Of a DNA stretch of 64,000 bases, positions 58,016-64,000 are shown one piece after another; positions within the stretch are counted from its first letter, which is position 1; every line of letters begins with the position of its first letter. The DNA lies in assembly GCF_006516955.1 (NCBI RefSeq), contig NZ_VHLG01000001.1, positions 62,001-126,000 of the forward strand. The letters run 5' to 3'. The notes under the pieces are model-generated. The model did not search any database. It saw nothing but the letters and a program-made list of their open reading frames with translations, and had not been told where the DNA came from. The translations under genes were made by a program, and so were the position numbers. This DNA comes from Martelella alba (GTDB lineage: Bacteria; Pseudomonadota; Alphaproteobacteria; Rhizobiales; Rhizobiaceae).

Positions 58016-58369
58016 TCACTTCTTTTCCATGACACATTGCAATGGATGCTGATGCTGGCGGGCGAAATCCATGACCTGACTGACCTTGGTTTCAGCCACT
58101 TCATAGGTATAAACACCGCATTCACCGACGCCATTATTGTGGACGTTCAACATGATGCGGGTCGCCGCCTCGCGATCCTTCTGGAAAAAGCGCTCCAGAA
58201 TGTGAACCACGAATTCCATTGGCGTATAGTCATCGTTCAACAGGAGAACCCGGTAGAGGCTGGGTTTTTTAGCCTTGGGCTTTGTGCGCGCGATCACCGC
58301 TGTTCCGCGGTTCGGATTGCCCCCTTTTTCGGGTGGATCATCTTGCATCCGGATCGGCATCGCGATCAT
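58016..58369 (-). CDS. clpS: ATP-dependent Clp protease adaptor ClpS
   Basis: 117-residue adaptor delivering N-end rule substrates to ClpA. Core motifs: [40 protein letters not shown] and [11 protein letters not shown], with the N-degron pocket acidic pair in NDDYT. The basic, disordered N-terminal extension is typical. The start at 58369 is used; ATGs at codons 4 and 8 are alternatives. It is the first gene of clpS-clpA. Confidence 0.95.
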   Translation of the reverse strand: MIAMPIRMQDDPPEKGGNPNRGTAVIARTKPKAKKPSLYRVLLLNDDYTPMEFVVHILERFFQKDREAATRIMLNVHNNGVGECGVYTYEVAETKVSQVMDFARQHQHPLQCVMEKK

Positions 58370-58832
58370 TTCATCTGGCTCCGTTTATCCTTTCGGGTCT
58401 CAACGAAGATATCATCAGGCCCATGCTTCTTATCTCTATCTGTTCGTTCCGAGTTCGTTTTCAAGCTCCCTTCGACAAATACGATCTTAATGCTCATCGC
58501 GCGACGTTGTCATTAAGAAAATATGTCCGACCTGCCGGACGTCAGTTCTGTCCAACCGGAATTTGACGGGCCGAAATCAAAGCAACATTACGCGGTCTGA
58601 AGAGATCTCTTCAGTCTGGTCGCTTCCGATCTCATCTAAGGCTGTGGAAGTGAGGTTGAGGCGAATAGAACGATGACAGGCACGCCGTCAGTCGAAACCT
58701 CCGGACGCGCCTTTTCTCGCAAATGGTATCGATCAATGGATGTTTCAATGCATCGCGTTGATGAAGCCAGGCCGATAAAAATAATTTATCGGTGGCGGCA
58801 GCAGTTCGGTTGGAGTGGAAATACCCCCACCC
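58370..58832. other. 463-base intergenic region with palindromes; no gene seen
   Basis: Upstream of clpS and downstream of the extensin-like gene. It holds a perfect 18-bp palindrome CTGAAGAGATCTCTTCAG (58597-58614) and a hairpin CCGATAAA/TTTATCGG (58772-58792) that may end the extensin-like transcript. No reading frame is convincing. Confidence 0.6.
58442..58456. promoter_or_regulatory. SOS-like GTTC-N7-GTTC box upstream of clpS
   Basis: GTTC (58442-58445), 7 bases, GTTC (58453-58456) fits the LexA consensus 72 bases before the clpS start. About two matches are expected by chance in 64 kb, and clpS is not a classical SOS gene, so this may be accidental. Confidence 0.3.
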
Positions 58833-59906
58833 CTATTCACAATAGTGCTTGCCGGAGTTGCGCTGCATCAGATCGAGGTGCAGATGGTCGTCGTGCTCAG
58901 GATAGCCGGGGCCGAGCACGGTATTGAAATAGGAGCAGCTGTCTTTGCGGATGGCCGTCAGCAATCCCCTCTCCCGAAAGGCAAAGATGCTCTTTTTTGA
59001 GACCTCGATGGTCTTGCCGTTTTTCAGAGTCAGGCCGCCAATATCAATTGCGTTGCCGGTTGCATGTTCCGACCAGTCGGTGTTTTTCTTGCCATTATTC
59101 ATGCGGCGGCATGAATAGCCCCCCATTGTGTTGATGGAGGCAATGCCGGTGAGGTAGCGCACGCGCACGGCCGGTGCGACGTCATTTTGCACCCATTCGG
59201 CAAGCGACAGTGCCGTTTCGCAATTGATCGTGACCGCAGGCGAAACCTTGATGTCACCCGAAAGTCCCCTGAGTTTGATCGGATAAGGCACGTCGCAGTG
59301 AACGCCGTTGGCAATGGCTTCCATTTCGGCAAACGTCACGCCCATTTTGGCAAGTTCGCTGCGGCACTGGCGCTCGGCAAGCGGCATGATCTGCGGCAGC
59401 TTGCTCTGTGAAGGGGATTGCGACGCGGGCGGCATCTGCGACATGTCAGGGCGCGACACAGGCGCGATTGACGCGGTTTCAATCGGGTCGACGTTCGGAT
59501 TGCTTTCGGCAATGACCGCTGCGACTGCATCCTGCGTTGAACCGGTGGTGCTGATCTCTGCCCTTGTTACTGTCACAGACGGTTGCTCGGCGGCAAAGCC
59601 GAGATAGCCATCAATAGAAGTGCCCTGCCCCGCTGATGTCTGTGCAACGACCTGATCTGCAGATGGTGTTGCGACGGTCTTGGCTGTCGAGCGAGCGGGG
59701 GTTGCTGTCGCGGTCTGACCGGGTGCCGGCGTCGGGATCGGTGCCTGCTGCGGTGTTGCTGTTGCGACCCTGGTTTGCGGCGGTGGAGACGTGTCCTTCG
59801 TGTCGATCGAAAATGAAGTCATCAGCCCCGAGACTGAACACGACGTCAGGGCAGCCGTAAGGGCGGCTATAGAAGCCGTCCGCCGAAGGAGCGAGGGATA
59901 CGCCAT
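58833..59906 (-). CDS. Extensin-family lipoprotein, predicted zinc D,D-peptidase fold
   Basis: 357-residue envelope protein. A signal peptide with lipobox LTSC (Cys23) suggests lipidation. A Pro/Thr/Ala-rich linker (about 35-95) is followed by the extensin-like C-terminal domain (about 175-357) with CRSELAKMGVTF, CDVPYPIKLRGL, SEHATGNAIDIGGL and HDDHLHLDLM; the His and Asp residues resemble the zinc site of VanY/LAS peptidases. Cys residues likely form disulfides. Peptidoglycan hydrolysis is an inference. It is divergent from yciA and stands alone. Confidence 0.85.
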   Translation of the reverse strand: MAYPSLLRRTASIAALTAALTSCSVSGLMTSFSIDTKDTSPPPQTRVATATPQQAPIPTPAPGQTATATPARSTAKTVATPSADQVVAQTSAGQGTSIDGYLGFAAEQPSVTVTRAEISTTGSTQDAVAAVIAESNPNVDPIETASIAPVSRPDMSQMPPASQSPSQSKLPQIMPLAERQCRSELAKMGVTFAEMEAIANGVHCDVPYPIKLRGLSGDIKVSPAVTINCETALSLAEWVQNDVAPAVRVRYLTGIASINTMGGYSCRRMNNGKKNTDWSEHATGNAIDIGGLTLKNGKTIEVSKKSIFAFRERGLLTAIRKDSCSYFNTVLGPGYPEHDDHLHLDLMQRNSGKHYCE

Positions 59907-60098
59907 ACTATTCCGCTCTTTTTTCTCAAACCGATAGAGGGATTAAAGCAGAGAAGCGTAAACAAATGCTTTGTTCTCGGCGCTTTTGCATGGCTGGCTT
60001 GCGCTTTGTCATCTTGTATCGGCAGGACGGATTTCTCATGTTCCGCACAGTTGCCTCACACAGGCTGAGGGCGAAAACGACCAATTCAGGAGTTGGAG

Positions 60099-60488
60099 AT
60101 GATTGATACTGGGTCGCCGAAGGGCGAACTGACCATGCGGACAGTCGCGATGCCGGCAAATGCCAATCCGGCAGGTGATATTTTTGGCGGCTGGGTGATG
60201 TCGCAGATGGACCTTGCGGCCTTTGTTCGCGCTTCGGAGCGGGCTGCCAACCGTACTGTCACGGCCGCGGTCAACTCCATGTCTTTCAAGCTTCCGGTCA
60301 AGATTGGCGATACGCTCTGCGTCTATACCCATTTTGATCGGGTCGGACGCACCTCCATGACTGTCGATGTTGAGGCCTGGGTGCATCGCCATGACAAGCC
60401 GAAGCGTGAAAAGGTGACGGAAGCGCAGTTTGTCATGGTCGCGGTCGACAAGGACGGTCAACCGACACCGGTGCCACCGCAGCACTGA
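60099..60488 (+). CDS. Acyl-CoA thioesterase, YciA/hotdog type
   Basis: 129-residue hotdog-fold enzyme hydrolysing acyl-CoA. Visible: MPANANPAGDIFGGWVMSQMD with the catalytic Asp, FKLPVKIGDTLCVYT and RTSMTVDVEAWVHR. It matches the YciA/BfiT group. The start at ATG 60099 has AGGAG 6 bases upstream; a TTG two codons earlier is too close to that site. An RDD membrane protein gene follows after 85 bases. It is probably for acyl-CoA housekeeping; the chain-length preference cannot be read. Confidence 0.92.
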   Translation: MIDTGSPKGELTMRTVAMPANANPAGDIFGGWVMSQMDLAAFVRASERAANRTVTAAVNSMSFKLPVKIGDTLCVYTHFDRVGRTSMTVDVEAWVHRHDKPKREKVTEAQFVMVAVDKDGQPTPVPPQH

Positions 60489-60573
60489 CAGAGGCACCTT
60501 CAGCGTTGAAGGCAGGGGCAATCTCGCGTTACAGCTTGTAAATACAGCCAATGTGACGAATCGGAACGACCTG

Positions 60574-61422
60574 ATGCCTGCCACAACGCCGCCAAAATCC
60601 GGCCTGCCCCGCTTTTTCCTGCGTCGGACGGGGGCTTTCATCATCGACAGCCTGATCTATTCGGTGCTGTTCACCTTTCTGGTGGGGGCCGTGGGCTTTC
60701 TGCTGCCCGCGCTGCAGCCGGCGCTTGGGACGTCATTTCTGAACAGCCGAACCTGTTCCAGTACCGATGTGCCAGCCATTGCCGGCGATATTGAATCGCT
60801 CTGGCCTGATGCCGGCGGCGATGGCCTCAAAGCACAACGCTGTATTGTCGACAGTGTTTTCATGGCGAAGAAATATTATGTCGTGGTCACCGAAACCCGG
60901 AAGGGTGGCGATGGAACCGATGAGACGCGCTCGGTTTCGATCCAGACCGATGCCGCCGGGACGCCGATTTTTCCACCTCCCTTTGCAGACCGCCTGACCA
61001 GCCTGCTCGATATCGCTTTTCTGCCGCTCTATTTTGCTGTTGCCACGGGGCTGTTCGGCTGGACGCCGGGTAAGCGTGTTCTCTCCCTCATCGTCACCCG
61101 CCAGCCCTATGAAAAGCATCCGGAATCCATTGGTTTTGCTGTTTCCGTGAAGCGTGAATATCTGAAATTCTGGCCAATCTGCGTCTTTGCTGTCATTCAG
61201 TTCGTCCTGTCGGGAGCTGCGCCGGAGATCCATTCGATTGCCGAGGCTGTGGCAATGCTGGACGTGATTGCCACGCCGAGCCGCGCCCTTGGCCTCTCGT
61301 TGCTATCCGGTTCGGCTACCATTCTGGTTCTGTTCGTCTGGTGGGTCTTCCCGCTGACATTGTGGCGCGGCCGCATGTATCACGATGCCATGTGCGGCAG
61401 TTTTGTCGTGGCGCGCAACTGA
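60574..61422 (+). CDS. RDD family membrane protein
   Basis: 282-residue inner-membrane protein. An RDD-type start, FFLRRTGAFIIDSLIYSVL, leads into TM1; then a soluble loop with two cysteines (about 60-125, RTCSSTDVP, AQRCIVDSV) is inserted between TM1 and TM2, followed by TM2 (FLPLYFAVATGLFGWTPGKR) and two more helices (FWPICVFAVIQFVL; SATILVLFVWWVFPL). The large inserted loop is unusual in this family. Function is unknown; RDD proteins have been tied to transport. It is convergent with the DUF1501 gene. Confidence 0.85.
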   Translation: MPATTPPKSGLPRFFLRRTGAFIIDSLIYSVLFTFLVGAVGFLLPALQPALGTSFLNSRTCSSTDVPAIAGDIESLWPDAGGDGLKAQRCIVDSVFMAKKYYVVVTETRKGGDGTDETRSVSIQTDAAGTPIFPPPFADRLTSLLDIAFLPLYFAVATGLFGWTPGKRVLSLIVTRQPYEKHPESIGFAVSVKREYLKFWPICVFAVIQFVLSGAAPEIHSIAEAVAMLDVIATPSRALGLSLLSGSATILVLFVWWVFPLTLWRGRMYHDAMCGSFVVARN

Positions 61423-61430
61423 AGCTGAAC

Positions 61431-62600
61431 TTAACCGTTCAACTGCGTTTCCATGGCGGAATAGCTGAGTCCGGGAAACACGGTGTTGGCCAGCGTGCTG
61501 CGGGAGATCCCGAACTGGCGGGCGAGCATCAGCGCAAAGATTTCGCGGACGTCGGCAGTCGGCTTCAGGTCGCGATCATCGAGAAGGTCACCATCCTTCA
61601 GTCCGGGCCAGTTGGTGATAATGCGGCCGCCGGGGATCGCGCCGCCCGCCAGAATGGCACAGCTGCCGGTTCCGTGATCCGTGCCGCCCGTCCCGTTCTG
61701 GCGGGCCGTGCGGCCGAATTCGGTTGTTGCGATCACGGCAGTGTGGCGCCATGCCGCTTCTCCCATCGTCAGCTTCAATGTCACAATGGCGTTCGCCAGC
61801 GTGTCCGTGGCGCTGTCGAATTGCTGCTTCTGGTTGACATGCGTATCCCATCCCAGCACCGAGAAGGCTGCCATGCGATATTCATCCTTCAAGAAGCTGC
61901 CGGCCATGCGGGCAAGGCCAATTGTCGAAGCGCCGGGCTTGCCCTTGCCGAAAATGGAACGGGTGTTCTGATCGGCGTCCAGTGCCTGACGGAAGGCGGC
62001 AGCAAAGTCCCGGTCGCTGGAAAACAGGTGCTGCAGCATGGCAATCTCGTCACCCGACATGCCGATGCCGTCGCGCGGCGACCAGATTTCCGCGGGGCTA
62101 TTGCCCTGAAGGATGAGGTCAGCGCCGGTCGCAACATCAATTGCGCGAATATCACCGCCACGCACCAGGCCAACCGCACGGTTCAGCCAGCCGCTGCTTT
62201 CGGCATGGCTGCTGCCGCCGGTTTCAAGAATGTCCTGACCATCGAAATGGCTGCGCTGATTGCGATAGGGGGTCGAAACAGCATGTACGAAGCTCAGTTC
62301 CTGTGACCGGAACAGTGGATAAAGCTCTTTTGCGGCCGGATGCAGACCGAAGCGTCCATCGAGGTCCAGCAAACCTTTATCGGGTGTCAGCGCCAGTTCT
62401 GGCCGAAGGGAAATCAGCCGCGGATCACTATAGGGCTGAACCAGATCAAGCCCGTCCATCGCGCCGCGCAGAACAATGGCGACGAAGCGATTTTCGCCCT
62501 CCCCCTTCGCCAGCGCGAACCGGCTGGTGAGCGGCAGGGCAGCGAGAGAGCAGGCACCGGTGAGAAAGGCGCGGCGGCTGCTATTCGTAACAACATCCAT
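61431..62600 (-). CDS. DUF1501 protein, Tat-exported
   Basis: 389-residue protein with a twin-arginine signal (SSRRAFLTG, residues 7-15, then ACSLAALPLTSRFALA). DUF1501 features: FVAIVLRGAMDGLDLVQPYSD, LHPAAKELYPLF and VIATTEFGRTARQNGTGGTDHG, reminiscent of sulfatase/alkaline phosphatase relatives. It is thought to be exported folded, perhaps with a metal. It lies 10 bases after the DUF1800 gene; this pair recurs across bacteria. Function is unknown. Confidence 0.9.
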   Translation of the reverse strand: MDVVTNSSRRAFLTGACSLAALPLTSRFALAKGEGENRFVAIVLRGAMDGLDLVQPYSDPRLISLRPELALTPDKGLLDLDGRFGLHPAAKELYPLFRSQELSFVHAVSTPYRNQRSHFDGQDILETGGSSHAESSGWLNRAVGLVRGGDIRAIDVATGADLILQGNSPAEIWSPRDGIGMSGDEIAMLQHLFSSDRDFAAAFRQALDADQNTRSIFGKGKPGASTIGLARMAGSFLKDEYRMAAFSVLGWDTHVNQKQQFDSATDTLANAIVTLKLTMGEAAWRHTAVIATTEFGRTARQNGTGGTDHGTGSCAILAGGAIPGGRIITNWPGLKDGDLLDDRDLKPTADVREIFALMLARQFGISRSTLANTVFPGLSYSAMETQLNG

Positions 62601-62610
62601 TGATCATCCT

Positions 62611-63981
62611 TCATCGCTGATTGAATTGCGGGGATGCCAGAATGGCGAGCCGTGCAGCCTCACGGCTTGGTGCACGAGCGATAACGTTCTCAAGTGTCGC
62701 TGATGTCAGCGGTCCCAGCGCATTGTCAGCCAGCTGAGCAGGCTCGATTTGTGAATTGATATGCCGTGTCAGTTGTTGTGCGAGCTGCAGCCGCGCCGCC
62801 AGCTGATGTGCGGTAATCCAGCTCTCGCGGTCCTCGTCAAATCCCCTTGGACTTGGCGGATCCCATATGTCCTGCCCCATTGATGGAAGCGCTTCGTTGA
62901 ATAATTGGTCAATATCGCTGCCGGCAAGTGTCCTGCGACTGACCGTCAGGGCACGCAGCGATGATATGAGATAGTCGCAGGGCTGTTTTGCCTTGCCAAA
63001 TTCGGGTGACCACGCAGATGGATGACACAGCATCACCCAATAGACCTGATCCAGCGCGCCGCCGCTTTCGACCCAGGTCTGCGTCATGGCGGAAACCAGT
63101 TGCTCATCCGGCTGGTCGGATATGAAATGAACGGCCAGCTTGCGGCTAATGGTTTCGGCGGTTTGCGGCGCGACCGAAAGATCGGTGAGAAAGCGATCAA
63201 TATCGGAAAGATTGTGCCCGTCGGCCGCGTAGCGACGCCCCATTATGGTAAATGGCCCCGCTGCACTGCGTGACGGATCGAAAACAGCGCGCATTTTCGG
63301 GCGCTCGACTGTCAGTCCGGCAAGCAGATAAGCCGCCTGGCGCACATCATCCTGCGTGTAGCCGCTGCCAGCCCCAAGCGTATGGAGTTCCAGAAGCTCT
63401 CGCCCGAGATTTTCGTTGATGCCCCGGTCCTGTTTTTGCCCAGCGCGGGAATCTGGATCCATGGATGTCGTCTGATCGAGATAGATCAGCATGGCCGGGT
63501 CAAGTATGGCGGCGCGCAGAAGCATGGCGAAGGACCCGGCGATATTCGGCCTGATGCGCTCAGCCTCGAATAATGGAACCATCAGACGGAGCTCCGGCGC
63601 CTTGCTGCTGGCTATACTGAAGTGATCCGACCAGAAGCGAACAAGTCGCTGGCCAAAGCCATCGGATGACATGACTGCATCACGCAGCATCATCACGCGG
63701 TCCTGTTCCATTGTGCGCGAAGCGGTGACGCGGAGCTGACGAAGCGCCTCCCTGTTGCTTTCGTCCTGCAATTGGTGCTGGCGGCGGGCCGTAAATTGCC
63801 CGACATAGCTATTCAACTCCCGCTTGCGCTTATCAATGCCGCCAACGGGATATGACGCCCGGGTGCGCGCAACGGTATGTGCCATTTGCAAGATAGACTG
63901 GGGGCTGCCGAACTTGCCATGATCTGCTGGCAACCCGTAGCCGAAGCGAATGGCGGCGATGGTGACTTGACTATCATGCAT
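62611..63981 (-). CDS. DUF1800 family protein
   Basis: 456-residue protein. DUF1800 pattern: AAIRFGYG at the start, RLVRFWSDHFSIAS, GSFAMLLRAAILDPAMLIYLDQTTS, NENLGRELLELHTLGAGSGYTQDDVRQAAYLLAGLTV, and a late PSAWSPEFGKAKQPCDYL. Most relatives have a signal peptide; none is obvious here. It is probably the partner of the Tat-exported DUF1501 protein, 10 bases downstream. Function is unknown. The start at 63981 lies 19 bases from the window end. Confidence 0.88.
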   Translation of the reverse strand: MHDSQVTIAAIRFGYGLPADHGKFGSPQSILQMAHTVARTRASYPVGGIDKRKRELNSYVGQFTARRQHQLQDESNREALRQLRVTASRTMEQDRVMMLRDAVMSSDGFGQRLVRFWSDHFSIASSKAPELRLMVPLFEAERIRPNIAGSFAMLLRAAILDPAMLIYLDQTTSMDPDSRAGQKQDRGINENLGRELLELHTLGAGSGYTQDDVRQAAYLLAGLTVERPKMRAVFDPSRSAAGPFTIMGRRYAADGHNLSDIDRFLTDLSVAPQTAETISRKLAVHFISDQPDEQLVSAMTQTWVESGGALDQVYWVMLCHPSAWSPEFGKAKQPCDYLISSLRALTVSRRTLAGSDIDQLFNEALPSMGQDIWDPPSPRGFDEDRESWITAHQLAARLQLAQQLTRHINSQIEPAQLADNALGPLTSATLENVIARAPSREAARLAILASPQFNQR

Positions 63982-64000
63982 CTGCTTTGAAATCCGGCCC

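Noticed and set aside
56194-58032. 612-codon plus-strand open frame opposite clpA
   Set aside because: Antisense shadow of clpA, whose AAA+ motifs are complete.

Overview
The window is a densely coded, almost entirely housekeeping segment of an alphaproteobacterial chromosome. Several features point to Hyphomicrobiales (Rhizobiales), most plausibly a Brucella/Ochrobactrum/Pseudochrobactrum-like lineage: the run ntrY-ntrX-trkA-hfq-hflX-mazG; a PdhB carrying its own lipoyl domain; an F1-ATPase zeta subunit (DUF1476); the coaD-cyclophilin-cyclophilin-queA-tgt block; an IalB-family protein; and an SOS box of the GTTC-N7-GTTC type. The genus is an inference from gene content. No tRNA, rRNA, CRISPR array, transposase or prophage gene was recognised.

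Layout. 1-6041: nitrogen/redox two-component system (ntrY, cut by the window edge; ntrX), K+ uptake regulator trkA, hfq and hflX. 6081-7531: mazG and a nucleoside deaminase on the minus strand. 7730-12636: assimilatory sulfite reduction (cysG, DUF2849, cysI, DUF934) followed by ferredoxin-NADP reductase. 12717-16006: a MacAB-type export system. 16276-17752: IalB-like periplasmic protein and a small P-loop protein. 17768-21710: minus-strand run tgt, queA, two cyclophilins, coaD. 22023-26635: sulfurtransferase, gyrA, marC. 26910-31415: ssb divergent from uvrA around an SOS box, then a DUF72 protein. 31704-41222: minus-strand lipoate/pyruvate dehydrogenase block (lipA, GlsB-like, lpdA, DUF465, SGNH hydrolase, pdhC, pdhB, pdhA), ftsB-like gene and eno. 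41430-43152: kdsA and a VOC-family gene. 43508-47353: a large autotransporter with 50-residue passenger repeats. 47671-53137: ppiD, trpD, trpC, moaC, moeA. 53194-58369: zeta subunit gene, purC-purS-purQ, clpA and clpS. 58833-63981: extensin-like lipoprotein, YciA thioesterase, RDD membrane protein and a DUF1501/DUF1800 pair.

How the genes work together. CysG makes the siroheme that CysI needs, and the nearby Fpr could supply electrons. LipA, LpdA and PdhABC make and use lipoyl groups at the exit of glycolysis, beside enolase. PurC, PurS and PurQ are successive parts of purine synthesis. ClpS selects substrates for ClpA. PpiD and the two cyclophilins serve protein folding, and PpiD is divergent from the autotransporter.

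The most unusual signal is non-coding. Three intergenic copies (26670-26874, 31454-31663, 43249-43459) of a roughly 205-211 bp element share imperfect terminal inverted repeats and two internal hairpins. They align end to end, one copy is inverted, and one terminal-repeat position co-varies between copies. It looks like a small non-autonomous (MITE-like) element, with one copy set between near-identical terminator hairpins. Other points worth attention are a structured leader before eno, a Tgt lacking most of its zinc ligands, NtrX without GAFTGA, and non-ATG starts in hflX, gyrA, clpA and purS.
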